From NCBI GenBank assembly GCA_963745945.1, contig CAVUZG010000004.1, positions 1,054,001 through 1,118,000 of the forward strand: a stretch of 64,000 nucleotides of DNA, read 5' to 3'. The translations under genes were made by a program, and so were the position numbers. The notes beneath the pieces are model-generated. The model saw nothing but the letters and a program-made list of their open reading frames with translations, was not told where the DNA came from and ran no database searches. The stretch is from DATFVA01 sp963745945 (GTDB lineage Bacteria > Bacteroidota > Ignavibacteria > Ignavibacteriales > Ignavibacteriaceae). This document shows positions 1-8,543 of the stretch, in pieces. Within the stretch, counting starts at the first letter, position 1, and the number at the start of each line of letters is the position of its first letter.

Positions 1-109
1 CAGGTGAATGAGTAATTATTGCAAGATTAGAATAAATTCCCTCTGCTTCTTTTTCTCCGAGTTCGATATTTATTTGCTGTCCCTGTGGATTTTGATTGTT
101 CTGAGCCAT
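1..109 (-). CDS. DUF3467-family protein, N-terminal part only
   Basis: Reading the minus strand from the ATG at 109 gives an open frame that runs off the left edge after 36 codons. The residues begin MAQNNQNPQGQQIN and continue into ELGEKEAEGIYSNLAIITHS, which resembles the start of the small DUF3467 proteins of Bacteroidota and relatives. These are about 100 residues long and have no established function. The gene starts 30 bp after the stop of the TPR gene and lies on the same strand, so it is probably cotranscribed. The assignment rests on the short EGIYSNLA block only. Confidence 0.6.
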   Translation of the reverse strand, partial: MAQNNQNPQGQQINIELGEKEAEGIYSNLAIITHSP

Positions 110-139
110 TATAAATTCCAATTCTTTCTGTTCTAAAAA

Positions 140-1312
140 CTATTTTCTTAACGCATCAGCTTTATCAAATGCATTCTGAGCATCATCCTTCATATCCAGT
201 ACTGTGTAAACTTTCCCCAGCAATTCCCAAACCGCTGCATCCTTAGGCTGTAGTTCAACTGATTTTTCAAGATATGGAAGAGCCTGACGGTATTTTTCCT
301 TATACTCGGTATTTTCCATTTCACCTTTATCTTCGGCTAGTTTGTTTATTGCTGTCCCCCATTTAACATATGTTACCGCAAGGTTATAAATTGCATTTTG
401 ATATTCAGAATCCAGATCAATTGCCTTTTTAAATTGAGCCGCTGCATTTTCAAAATCATTTTTGCCAAGCAGAAGTACACCATAATTATAACGGTAATAC
501 TTGTTGTTCGGATCTTTTTCAACGCCGGTTTTAAATGCATCAATTGCTACATCAACTTTGCCGGCATTAATGTATGAATTTGATAAATTTAAAAGCAGAT
601 CGGGATTATCCGGAAAATATTTCCTTCCTTCTTCAAGAACCTTTATTGCTTTATTGAAACTTTCTGCTGCACTTATGCTGTCTTCGGGATTGTGTGAATC
701 TGAAAATTTAGATTTTGCAAGTATACCCTGATCATAATAAATAATACCAAGATATTTGTAGCCATCCAGTGAGTGTTCAACATCAATCATTTTCTGGAGC
801 GGCGCAATTGCTTTATCATTTTCCCCGGCACCCATATAAACGAAAGCAAGATTCTTGTAGGTATCAGTTGAATCAGGTTCTAACCTGGTGGCATACTCAA
901 ACATATTTATAGATTTATCAAAAAAGATTTTGCTGCTATCTTCGTTTGTAGTATTCACACCTTTTTGATAATAACTTACACCTTTATTGAACATATTAGC
1001 CCAATAATATTTTTTTGAATCCTGAATTTGTGATTTATATACATCATTTATGGCGAGAGATTTATCAAAAGATTCAATCATATCATTATATTGCTCTTTT
1101 TCTCCATGAACTACACCGAGATAATAATAACCTTCGGCACTTTGCGGATTTTTTTCCACTTCTTTCTTTAATGCATCAAGAGCTTTGTCATAATTTTTTT
1201 GTTGAATGTATAATTTAGCACTTGTCATCTCAGTTGAAGCACAGTCAAAACCGACAAAAGCTAAACCTGCCAATAAGACAAAAACTATTGCGTATAATTT
1301 TGATTTTTGCAT
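140..1312 (-). CDS. TPR-repeat protein with N-terminal export signal
   Basis: This 390-residue protein begins with a charged stretch and a hydrophobic segment ending in GLAFVGFDC, so it is probably exported. The Cys at residue 24 may be a lipoprotein anchor, although the preceding residues do not fit a strict lipobox. The rest is a string of tetratricopeptide repeats, e.g. around residues 30-95, 140-180, 215-305 and 340-385 (motifs such as AEGYYYLGVVHGEKEQYNDM, DAAVWELLGKVYTVLDMKDD). TPR arrays mediate protein-protein contacts, and no catalytic domain is visible. A GGAG motif precedes the ATG. The gene is divergent from the adenosine deaminase gene and is followed by the DUF3467 gene. Partner and role are unknown. 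Confidence 0.85.
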   Translation of the reverse strand: MQKSKLYAIVFVLLAGLAFVGFDCASTEMTSAKLYIQQKNYDKALDALKKEVEKNPQSAEGYYYLGVVHGEKEQYNDMIESFDKSLAINDVYKSQIQDSKKYYWANMFNKGVSYYQKGVNTTNEDSSKIFFDKSINMFEYATRLEPDSTDTYKNLAFVYMGAGENDKAIAPLQKMIDVEHSLDGYKYLGIIYYDQGILAKSKFSDSHNPEDSISAAESFNKAIKVLEEGRKYFPDNPDLLLNLSNSYINAGKVDVAIDAFKTGVEKDPNNKYYRYNYGVLLLGKNDFENAAAQFKKAIDLDSEYQNAIYNLAVTYVKWGTAINKLAEDKGEMENTEYKEKYRQALPYLEKSVELQPKDAAVWELLGKVYTVLDMKDDAQNAFDKADALRK

Positions 1313-1515
1313 TCTTACTCCATCTATTAAATCAAATTAATGTCATTAAAGTTACTGTTTTGACGATGTATAGTCAAGAATATGAAAACCGATGAATTTG
1401 TGATGTCTCCCAATCCATCGCCTTTATTCATTACTAAATAGCAGGAAATAATAATCACTTAAATTGATTTTCCATCATTTAAAGGATATTTTTAATTTCT
1501 AAAAAAGAGGAAATT
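1313..1515. other. Divergent intergenic region
   Basis: This AT-rich spacer lies between the minus-strand TPR gene and the plus-strand adenosine deaminase gene and must hold a promoter for each. On the minus strand TTGACT (1377-1372) followed 17 bp later by a weak TAACTT could serve the TPR gene. No convincing plus-strand promoter or hairpin was found. An AGAGG sequence sits 5 bp before the TTG at 1516. Confidence 0.3.
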
Positions 1516-2613
1516 TTGACCACCGAAAATGTAATAAGTTCTCTACCTAAAGTGCTTTTGCACGATCATCTTGACGGCGGGTTAAGACCACAGACTATAA
1601 TAGAGCTTGCAAAAGAAATAAAATATAAGAAACTGCCGACAAGTGATCCTGATGAGCTGGCAGAATGGTTTCATCGCGGAGCAAATAAAGGAAATCTGGT
1701 TGAATTTTTACAGGGTTTTGAACATACAACCGCGGTGATGCAAACAAAAGAGAATCTGCAGAGGGTAGCTTATGAAATGATGGAAGATATGAAAAATGAT
1801 GGTGTATGTTATGTGGAAACAAGATTCGCTCCCGTATTTCACACTAACAAAAACATATATGCTGAAGATGCCGTTCTTGCAGTGCTTGACGGACTTGAAA
1901 AGGGAAAGAAAGATTTCGGGGTTGGTTACGGTTTAATTTTATGCGCAATGCGCAATATGAAAAACTCACTTGAAATAGCTGAACTTGCAGTCAATTTCAG
2001 AGACAGCGGGGTAGTTGGTTTTGATCTGGCAGGTGAAGAGGGTGGATATCCGCCAAAGAAACACGTTGATGCATTTCAGTTTATTCAGAGATCTAATTTT
2101 AATATTACTATCCATGCCGGCGAAGCTTTCGGAAAAGAATCTATTTGGCAGGCTATTCAATGGTGCGGTGCCCACAGGATAGGACATGCAACTCATCTGG
2201 CTGAAGATATAGTATCTGATAAAAGTGGAAATTCATTTGTATTTGGTGAACTTGCACAATACATACTTGATAAAAGAATTCCGCTTGAAATATGTCTTCT
2301 GAGTAATCTGCATACAGGGGCAGTGGACAAACTTGAGAATCATCCATTTAAAATTTTATATGATAACAAATTCAGGGTTACTATTAATACAGATGACAGA
2401 TTAATGAGTAATACCACAATGACGAAAGAATTTATTACCGCTCAAAAATATTTCGGTATTACAATTGACGATATTGAAAAAATAACACTTAATTCCATGA
2501 AGTCTGCATTCATACATTACAATGAAAGACTGCATTATATTTATAATATTATTAAACCCGGTTTTAAAAAGACCAGGGAAATTTTGAATTCATCAACAAG
2601 GCAAGCTGATTAA
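1516..2613 (+). CDS. add: Adenosine deaminase
   Basis: This 365-residue metal-dependent hydrolase of the amidohydrolase superfamily is predicted to convert adenosine (or deoxyadenosine) to inosine in purine salvage. It has the family motifs in order: LPKVLLHDHLDGG near residue 10 (the HxH zinc ligands), TIHAGE near 200 (zinc ligand His and catalytic Glu), RIGHAT near 220 (catalytic His) and NTDD near 295 (zinc Asp and its neighbour). Length is normal for the family. The start is TTG at 1516, supported by AGAGG five bases upstream. Adenine deaminase or a related nucleoside deaminase is the main alternative, but the HDHLDGG form is typical of true adenosine deaminases. A small unknown gene follows after 2 bp. 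Confidence 0.93.
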   Translation: MTTENVISSLPKVLLHDHLDGGLRPQTIIELAKEIKYKKLPTSDPDELAEWFHRGANKGNLVEFLQGFEHTTAVMQTKENLQRVAYEMMEDMKNDGVCYVETRFAPVFHTNKNIYAEDAVLAVLDGLEKGKKDFGVGYGLILCAMRNMKNSLEIAELAVNFRDSGVVGFDLAGEEGGYPPKKHVDAFQFIQRSNFNITIHAGEAFGKESIWQAIQWCGAHRIGHATHLAEDIVSDKSGNSFVFGELAQYILDKRIPLEICLLSNLHTGAVDKLENHPFKILYDNKFRVTINTDDRLMSNTTMTKEFITAQKYFGITIDDIEKITLNSMKSAFIHYNERLHYIYNIIKPGFKKTREILNSSTRQAD

Positions 2614-2615
2614 CT

Positions 2616-2951
2616 ATGAAAAAACTGTTCACCAACTATAATTTTGAATTTGATAAAAATGAAAAGAAATTGTTAACAACTTTTTCCAAACAGGTTCTTA
2701 AACAACTTGATGGGAACAACCAATATTTTGCAGAAACACGCGCATTTAATTCCATACTTGAAAAATTGTCTGATTCAACCGAGACAATAAAGCTTACTAA
2801 AGATGAGAGAACAAGACTATTGAATCAGTTGAATGAAAATGTAAAATTTTTAAGAAAAGAAATGAGCGGAAGCTGGTTTATAAAAAAATGGCTTTATAAA
2901 TCTATGTTGAAGCAATACGAAAATATTTTAGAAAATCATTTCAGAGGATAA
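2616..2951 (+). CDS. Small protein of unknown function
   Basis: This 111-residue, lysine-rich, probably alpha-helical protein matches no family that I recognise. It has no signal peptide or membrane segment, and the C-terminal third is basic and aromatic (SWFIKKWLYKSMLKQYENIL). It lies 2 bp after adenosine deaminase and its stop is 1 bp before the hutU start codon, so the three genes are almost certainly cotranscribed and translationally coupled. The tight packing and ordinary codon use argue that it is real. No function can be assigned. Confidence 0.75.
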   Translation: MKKLFTNYNFEFDKNEKKLLTTFSKQVLKQLDGNNQYFAETRAFNSILEKLSDSTETIKLTKDERTRLLNQLNENVKFLRKEMSGSWFIKKWLYKSMLKQYENILENHFRG

Positions 2952-2952
2952 A

Positions 2953-4620
2953 ATGAGTTCAATAAAATCAAAAGATATTTCAATTAAAGCTCCTCACGGA
3001 ACAAAATTATCATGCAAAGGATGGATACAGGAAGCAGCAATGCGGATGCTTATGAATAATCTTGATAATGAAGTGGCGGAGAATCCTGCAGAATTAATAA
3101 TTTATGGTGGTAGTGGCAAAGCCGCTCGCAATTGGGATTGCTACGAAGCGATAGTTGAGTCATTAAAGAATCTGGAAAATGATGAAACCCTTTTAGTACA
3201 ATCAGGTAAACCTGTTGGAATATTTAAAACCTATCCGGATGCACCACGAGTTTTAATTTCCAATTCAATGCTAGTTCCTGACTGGGCAACCTGGGACGAG
3301 TTCCGAAGGTTGGAAGGAATGGGTTTGACTATGTTCGGGCAAATGACTGCAGGAAGCTGGATATATATTGGTACACAGGGAATTTTACAGGGAACTTATG
3401 AAACCTTTGCAGAATGCGGACGAAAATATTTTGATGGAGACTTTAAAGGCAAATTCGTTCTTACTGCAGGATTAGGAGGAATGGGCGGAGCTCAACCTAT
3501 GGCAGCAACAATGAACGGAGCTGCTTTTCTTGGAGTTGAAGTTGACAGGAAAAGAATAGAAAAAAGATTGGAAACCGGTTATATTGACGAAATTTCTGAT
3601 AACCTTGACGAAGCTCTTGAAAAAATTCTGAATGCAAAGAAAGATGGCAGGGCGTTATCAATTGGATTAATCGGCAATGCTGGTGAAATTCATCAGCAGA
3701 TTCTAAATAAAAATATCATTCCTGATGTTGTTACAGATCAGACATCTGCACACGATGTATTAAACGGATATGTTCCATCCGGTCTGTCTTTCGAAGAAGC
3801 AGTTAAGTTAAGAAAAGATAATCCGGATAAGTACATTAAGTTATCAAGGGAAACAATTGTGAAACATGTTGAGGCTATGCTGGGATTTCAGAAAAAAGGT
3901 TCAATTGTTTTCGATTACGGAAATAATATCCGTGGTGAAGCAAAAGATAACGGGTTAACCAACGCATTCAATATTCCCGGATTTGTTCCTGAATTCATTC
4001 GTCCACTTTTCTGTGATGGAATGGGTCCGTTTCGTTGGGCCGCTTTATCAGGAGATCCGAATGATATATATGAAACTGATCGCGCAATATTAGAGACTTT
4101 TCCGGAAAAGAAATCTTTGGTTAACTGGATTAAAATGGCACAAGAGAAAGTTCATTTCCAGGGATTGCCGGCCAGAATTTGCTGGCTTGGTTATGGTGAA
4201 CGTGCTAAGATGGGGAAAATATTTAATGACCTTGTGGCTACCGGCAAAGTTAGTGCACCCATAGTAATCGGGAGAGATCATCTTGATTGCGGTTCCGTAG
4301 CTTCACCTAATCGTGAAACGGAAAACATGAAAGACGGAAGTGATGCCATTGCCGACTGGCCAATCTTGAATGCTATGTTAAATGCTATTGGTGGGGCAAG
4401 CTGGGTTTCAGTGCATCATGGCGGTGGTGTCGGTATAGGCAAATCAATTCATGCCGGGATGGTAATTGTTGCTGATGGAACAAAAGAAGCTGAAAGAAGA
4501 CTTGAAAGAGTTCTCACTTATGATCCCGGAATGGGAATCGTACGGCATTCAGATGCCGGATACGAAAGAGCAATAAATAATGCAAAAAAAATGAATGTTA
4601 AAATTCCTATGTTAAAATAA
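2953..4620 (+). CDS. hutU: Urocanate hydratase
   Basis: This enzyme hydrates urocanate to 4-imidazolone-5-propionate in histidine breakdown, using a tightly bound NAD+ as electrophile. At 555 residues it has the usual urocanase length. Diagnostic blocks include YGGSGKAARN near residue 50, the NAD-binding GLGGMGGAQPMAATMNGAAF near 173, and the LDCGSVASPNRET / SWVSVHHGGGVGIGKS region near 440-490. The other histidine-utilisation genes (hutH, hutI, hutG) are not in this window. The neighbours are a purine deaminase and a PGDH-like enzyme. The start ATG lies 1 bp after the previous stop. Confidence 0.97.
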   Translation: MSSIKSKDISIKAPHGTKLSCKGWIQEAAMRMLMNNLDNEVAENPAELIIYGGSGKAARNWDCYEAIVESLKNLENDETLLVQSGKPVGIFKTYPDAPRVLISNSMLVPDWATWDEFRRLEGMGLTMFGQMTAGSWIYIGTQGILQGTYETFAECGRKYFDGDFKGKFVLTAGLGGMGGAQPMAATMNGAAFLGVEVDRKRIEKRLETGYIDEISDNLDEALEKILNAKKDGRALSIGLIGNAGEIHQQILNKNIIPDVVTDQTSAHDVLNGYVPSGLSFEEAVKLRKDNPDKYIKLSRETIVKHVEAMLGFQKKGSIVFDYGNNIRGEAKDNGLTNAFNIPGFVPEFIRPLFCDGMGPFRWAALSGDPNDIYETDRAILETFPEKKSLVNWIKMAQEKVHFQGLPARICWLGYGERAKMGKIFNDLVATGKVSAPIVIGRDHLDCGSVASPNRETENMKDGSDAIADWPILNAMLNAIGGASWVSVHHGGGVGIGKSIHAGMVIVADGTKEAERRLERVLTYDPGMGIVRHSDAGYERAINNAKKMNVKIPMLK

Positions 4621-4660
4621 TCGATAAAGGTTTTTTTCCAAAAACCAGGATGGAGATAAA

Positions 4661-5851
4661 ATGAAAGTAAAAGTACTCATAGCAGATAAATTTCCTGATC
4701 AATATATTCAGCAGCTAAAAAATATGGAGCTGGAAGTAATCTATTCACCAAAGCTTGGAGAAAATGATCTTCCAACAGCAGCAAAGGAAGTGGATATACT
4801 GGTCGTGCGTTCAACTATTGTAAATGCGAATACAATAAACAGCAGCGGCACTTTAAACCTGATTATCCGTGCAGGTGCTGGTGTGAATAACATTGATATT
4901 GCTGCTGCTAATAAAAAAGGCATTTACGTGGCAAATTGTCCCGGGATGAATTCAGTAGCCGTTGCAGAACTGGCAATGGGATTTATGATTGCTTTAGACA
5001 GAAGAATCCCGGATAACGTTTCGGATTTTAGAAAAGGAATGTGGAATAAAGGCGAATATTCTAAAGCTGAAGGGTTGAAGGGGAAAACACTGGGAATTAT
5101 AGGTGTCGGAGCAATCGGAAAAGAAGTAGCAAAACGTGCACTTGCTTTTGGAATGAATGTATATGGAAAGGATATTTCACGAATTGAAGGAGTTCAGATA
5201 AAAGACTTCTCAGAAATGGACCAACTGCTTCCTCTTTGCGATGTAATAACAATTCATCTTCCTTCAACTAAAGAAACAAAAGGTTTATTTAATAAGGAAA
5301 TGTTCAGTTATATGAAGAACGGGGCATTACTTATTAATACATCCCGCCCGGATATTATTGTTGAAGAAGATTTACTCGAAGCAATAAAGGAAAAAAATCT
5401 TCGTGTCGGACTGGATGTGTTTAAGGGAGAACCTGAATCAAAAACCGGTGAAGTAAATTCAGTTCTGAAAGATAATCCAAATGTTTATGTAACCCATCAT
5501 ATTGGCGCTTCCACAGAACAGGCACAAAATGCGGTAGCGGAAGAAACTGTAAAGATAATTAAAGATTACATCTCCAGCGGACTTATTGCTCACTGGATTA
5601 ACCGCGCAAAAATTACTGATGCTAAATATCAGCTTGTTGTAAAACACTTTGATAAACCTGGTGTTCTTGCTTCTATCCTGGATGTTATCAGGGAAGGTAA
5701 TATCAATATAGAAGAAATTGAAAATGTTATTTTCGAAGGTGGAATTGCTGCAAGTTGTACAATGAGGTTAAAATCTCCTGTGAGTGCAGAAAAACTGAAA
5801 GCAATGCAGGATAATCCAAATATTCTTAGCGTATCTCATATGGCTCTTTAA
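4661..5851 (+). CDS. serA: D-3-phosphoglycerate dehydrogenase-like protein with ACT domain
   Basis: This 396-residue D-2-hydroxyacid dehydrogenase is predicted to oxidise 3-phosphoglycerate to 3-phosphohydroxypyruvate, the first step of serine synthesis. The Rossmann motif GVGAIGKEVA lies near residue 150. The catalytic Arg sits in NTSRPD, where most PGDHs have ARGG, the Glu in FKGEPE and the His in HHIGAST. The last 75 residues form an ACT domain (QLVVKHFDKPGVLASILDVI), the usual site of serine feedback. A second SerA homologue lies at 33.2-34.8 kb. It belongs to the longer class, so the two may have separate substrates. A bidirectional terminator follows directly. Confidence 0.85.
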   Translation: MKVKVLIADKFPDQYIQQLKNMELEVIYSPKLGENDLPTAAKEVDILVVRSTIVNANTINSSGTLNLIIRAGAGVNNIDIAAANKKGIYVANCPGMNSVAVAELAMGFMIALDRRIPDNVSDFRKGMWNKGEYSKAEGLKGKTLGIIGVGAIGKEVAKRALAFGMNVYGKDISRIEGVQIKDFSEMDQLLPLCDVITIHLPSTKETKGLFNKEMFSYMKNGALLINTSRPDIIVEEDLLEAIKEKNLRVGLDVFKGEPESKTGEVNSVLKDNPNVYVTHHIGASTEQAQNAVAEETVKIIKDYISSGLIAHWINRAKITDAKYQLVVKHFDKPGVLASILDVIREGNINIEEIENVIFEGGIAASCTMRLKSPVSAEKLKAMQDNPNILSVSHMAL

Positions 5852-5857
5852 AACTTA

Positions 5858-5880
5858 AGGGGACTTATTCCCGGTCCCCT
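5858..5880. terminator. Rho-independent terminator, bidirectional
   Basis: A 7-bp stem, AGGGGAC paired with GTCCCCT, encloses a 9-base loop and is followed by GTTTTT on the plus strand. It closes the plus-strand add-hutU-serA group. Because the facing minus-strand gene ends at 5885, it may serve both directions. Confidence 0.8.
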
Positions 5881-5884
5881 GTTT

Positions 5885-6637
5885 TTATACATATTTTGCT
5901 TCAATTATTTCTTTTATAATACCATGAAAATATGGAATCATTATTAATTGATTTAACCCCTCTATATCCTGCTCATCAAATTCAAGAATAAGTGAAGATA
6001 AATTTTGCTTAAAATAATTTAAAGTTTTTTCTGAAAATGAAAAATATTTTTCAAGCGCATTAAAATTATCGTATGCGATAGATATTTTGTCCAATAATAC
6101 CTTCTCTGATTCTTTAACTAAACTTTCTTTTTGTGAAGCAAGTACAAAATTAACAAAGGGCAAGGAGAGCAATTCTATTATTTCCTCAGAAAAACTGATT
6201 CCATTGAACAGTTTATCTTCATAAAAATTCTGTTCGCCAACCAGAAGAAGATTATTGCTTGCGGTATCTAATGAGGCACTTAAGCCCACTTCCACATCAG
6301 AGCTATATAATTCTTTAAAAAGTATTTTCCCCAAAATTGCTTCAAGAGATGAAACATCTCCCCCGATGTTTAAATTTTTAAGCGAACGTTTTTCAGAAAA
6401 ATATATATACGAATTACACAATGAACCCTCAAAGGAAATTCCATATTTTCTTGAAATAAATAATTCTTTATGGTTAATAATATCAGTAGCTGGAATCAGA
6501 CCAATGCTATCTTCATCTTTTTCAAGAGCAGAACTTATTGCAGAGGCAGCAAGAAATTTAAGATTATTTTTAAGATAATCAGGTAGAGCTACAGCTATTA
6601 TTGAGGTGAAAACATTTTTAGGAAAAAGGATATTCAT
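5885..6637 (-). CDS. MqnA/MqnD-like (solute-binding fold) protein
   Basis: This 250-residue cytoplasmic protein has no signal peptide. Several stretches match the pattern of MqnA-type proteins, the chorismate dehydratase of the futalosine menaquinone route: SIGLIPATDIINHKELF near residue 43 (MqnA: ALIPS.EY..HP), GGDVSSLEAILGKILF near 92 (MqnA: LD.SSRTS..L.KIL) and NNLLLVGEQ near 127, then LLSLPFVNFVLAS near 157. No other mqn gene is near, and sequence divergence is high, so it could be a paralogue with another ligand. It lies downstream of the rplS terminator and is probably transcribed on its own. Confidence 0.5.
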   Translation of the reverse strand: MNILFPKNVFTSIIAVALPDYLKNNLKFLAASAISSALEKDEDSIGLIPATDIINHKELFISRKYGISFEGSLCNSYIYFSEKRSLKNLNIGGDVSSLEAILGKILFKELYSSDVEVGLSASLDTASNNLLLVGEQNFYEDKLFNGISFSEEIIELLSLPFVNFVLASQKESLVKESEKVLLDKISIAYDNFNALEKYFSFSEKTLNYFKQNLSSLILEFDEQDIEGLNQLIMIPYFHGIIKEIIEAKYV

Positions 6638-6652
6638 AATTTAAAAATAAAA

Positions 6653-6671
6653 AGCCCGCCTCACGCGGGCT
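6653..6671 (-). terminator. Rho-independent terminator after rplS
   Basis: AGCCCGC pairs with GCGGGCT across a 5-base loop (GTGAG on the minus strand), followed by a T-rich tract on the minus strand. It lies just after the rplS stop and ends the ribosome-assembly gene group. Confidence 0.85.
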
Positions 6672-6690
6672 GAATTTTTAGGTTAGTGCA

Positions 6691-7035
6691 TCAGACTTCT
6701 TTTGATTTTATCCTTGCTGCTTTACCTGAAAGGTTCCTGAGATAAAATAGTTTCGCTCTTCTAACATCACCTTGTTTAAGTAATTCAATTTTAGCAATTT
6801 TTGGTGAACTGTAAGAAAATATTCTCTCTACTCCAACTCCACTTGAAATTTTTCTAACTGTAAAAGTTTTGCTGGCACCTGCTCCGCGAATACTGATTAC
6901 ATCTCCTTCAAAAGGCTGTATCCTTTCCTTATCGCCTTCAATTACGCGTACATGAACACGTATATGATCGCCCGAATTAAATCCCGGTAAATCCGTCTTT
7001 TTTTGTTCTGGTAATATATTATTTATATCAATCAT
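6691..7035 (-). CDS. rplS: 50S ribosomal protein L19
   Basis: This 114-residue protein of the large ribosomal subunit sits at the 30S-50S interface. The L19 signature is present (GDHIRVHVRVIEGDKERIQ near residue 22, then FEGDVISIRGAGASKTFTVR, GVGVERIF and LYYLR-like FYLRNLSGKAARIK near the end). It is the last gene of the rpsP-khpA-rimM-trmD-rplS order, a classical bacterial arrangement, and starts 11 bp after trmD. The length is normal. Confidence 0.98.
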   Translation of the reverse strand: MIDINNILPEQKKTDLPGFNSGDHIRVHVRVIEGDKERIQPFEGDVISIRGAGASKTFTVRKISSGVGVERIFSYSSPKIAKIELLKQGDVRRAKLFYLRNLSGKAARIKSKEV

Positions 7036-7046
7036 TTTATTCTCCG

Positions 7047-7727
7047 CTAATTATTAAAATTTCTCCACTTCTCTGTTAAAACTTTAGACTGTTCTTCTTT
7101 CCAATTCTTTATTTCTTTATCATTTCCCGAGAGTAAAACTTCAGGAACTTTCATTCCGCGATATTCCGATGGTCTTGTATATGAAGGTGCTGCAATTTTC
7201 TGACCATCCTGAAAAGAATCATTCAAAGCAGATTCACTATCGTTCAAAACTCCGGGAATTAACCGAATTACTGCATCAACAATTATTAATGCGGGTATTT
7301 CACCACCAGTAAGAACAAAATTTCCAACAGATATTTCCTCTGTTGCAAATTTTTCCCTCACTCTTTCATCAATATCTTTATAATGACCGGCAACGATCAT
7401 CAGGTTTTTTGAAAGTGAAATCCGGTTAGCAATATTTTGATCAAAAATTTTTCCTCGCGGTGAAGTAAAAATTATATTATTATAATTGCGAATTGTCATA
7501 AGTTTTTCAATACATTCAAAGAACGGCTCGGGTTTTAAAACCATTCCGGCACCTCCGCCAAATGGTTTATCATCTATCTGCTTGTGTTTGTTAAAAGCAT
7601 AATCTCTGAGATTATGAATACAAATTTCTACTTTTTCTTTATTCTGAGCTCTTCTTATTATGCTGTTGTCTAATGGACTTTGGAATATCTCCGGAACTGC
7701 AGAAATTATGTCAATCCTCATCTTCAT
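7047..7727 (-). CDS. trmD: tRNA (guanine-N1)-methyltransferase
   Basis: TrmD methylates G37 of tRNAs with SAM, preventing +1 frameshifting. The 226-residue protein begins MKMRIDIISAVPEIF. It has KPFGGGAGMVLKPEP near residue 58 and the trefoil-knot SAM site FVLTGGEIPALIIVDAVIRL near 137-156, followed by PGVL. The usual GRYEGIDERV motif reads GHYKDIDERV, a modest variation. The start overlaps the end of rimM by 17 bp. A second in-frame ATG two codons later is an alternative start. Confidence 0.96.
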   Translation of the reverse strand: MKMRIDIISAVPEIFQSPLDNSIIRRAQNKEKVEICIHNLRDYAFNKHKQIDDKPFGGGAGMVLKPEPFFECIEKLMTIRNYNNIIFTSPRGKIFDQNIANRISLSKNLMIVAGHYKDIDERVREKFATEEISVGNFVLTGGEIPALIIVDAVIRLIPGVLNDSESALNDSFQDGQKIAAPSYTRPSEYRGMKVPEVLLSGNDKEIKNWKEEQSKVLTEKWRNFNN

Positions 7728-8226
7728 AGTAACCTTTTCCCGGCTTCAAAATCAACACTTTATTTTCCGGATCAAATTTTTCAATCAGTTCTGATAAGGC
7801 CGGTAAGAGAATTTCTTCACCATTTGCATCTTCAATAATGTACACATCATTAGCCGGGTAAGACAAAACATCTTTTATTCGGCCAAAGTATTTTTCATTC
7901 CTGAATACTCTACTATCAAGTAAATCATGGACAAAGAATACGTTTTCGGGCAATTGTATAACATTTTTTTCATCAACAAAAACATCTTTATCAAGTAAAA
8001 TTCTGGTGTCAGAGACAGAGTTAAAATTTTTAAATCTAATAAAAAATTCGTTTTTTACCTTTTTTACCTCTTCAACATAGAATTTCTTTTTTACATCAAA
8101 GAAATCGACATATACTTCAGTGAGTGAAAAAAATCGCTCGGGAAAATCGGAATAAGAATAAAACTTCACGAATCCTTTTTTATCAGAAACTGAAGTTATC
8201 CTGGCGACTAAATAATATTCACTCAA
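7711..8226 (-). CDS. rimM: Ribosome maturation factor RimM
   Basis: This 171-residue protein assists 30S maturation by binding S19. The N-terminal RimM barrel (YYLVARITSVSDKKGFVKFYS) is divergent. The C-terminal PRC-type barrel is clear: HDLLDSRVFRNEKYFGRIKDVLSYPANDVYIIE, then LLPALSELIEKFDPENKVLIL. Position between khpA and trmD is the standard one. The start codon is TTG at 8226, without an obvious strong ribosome-binding site. Confidence 0.93.
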   Translation of the reverse strand: MSEYYLVARITSVSDKKGFVKFYSYSDFPERFFSLTEVYVDFFDVKKKFYVEEVKKVKNEFFIRFKNFNSVSDTRILLDKDVFVDEKNVIQLPENVFFVHDLLDSRVFRNEKYFGRIKDVLSYPANDVYIIEDANGEEILLPALSELIEKFDPENKVLILKPGKGYYEDED

Positions 8227-8237
8227 ATCTGAGAGAA

Positions 8238-8471
8238 TTAATCCAGTATTTCAAGAATAGCTCTCTTCCCTTCTTTTGCTGCAATGGCCGTAAGAAGAGT
8301 TCGCATTGCCTGAGCAGTTTTACCCTGTTTGCCAATAACTTTACCAACATCTTCTGCCTGGACTTTTAGTGAGAGAACGATTTTATTCTCTTCCGGAGCT
8401 TTCTCTTCAACGGAGACATTTTCCGGATTATCTACCAGGTGTTTTGCAATATATTCGATGAATTCTTTCAT
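8238..8471 (-). CDS. khpA: KH-domain RNA-binding protein (KhpA)
   Basis: This 77-residue protein is essentially one KH domain with the GxxG loop in KVIGKQGKTAQAMRTLL near residue 43. Proteins of this family lie between rpsP and rimM in many bacteria and, as KhpA/KhpB, bind RNA and influence cell elongation. A strong AGGAGG sits nine bases before the ATG, a clear Shine-Dalgarno signal. Confidence 0.93.
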   Translation of the reverse strand: MKEFIEYIAKHLVDNPENVSVEEKAPEENKIVLSLKVQAEDVGKVIGKQGKTAQAMRTLLTAIAAKEGKRAILEILD

Positions 8472-8543
8472 TGAAAGAAGCCTCCTATATTAAAGCACGG
8501 GAGCTTATGAAATAACGTACAGATGAAATTAACCTTCTAAAGA

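Noticed and set aside
501..731. Plus-strand ORF inside the TPR gene
   Set aside because: It lies antisense to a well-supported repeat protein and has no ribosome-binding site or family features. It is treated as a shadow frame.
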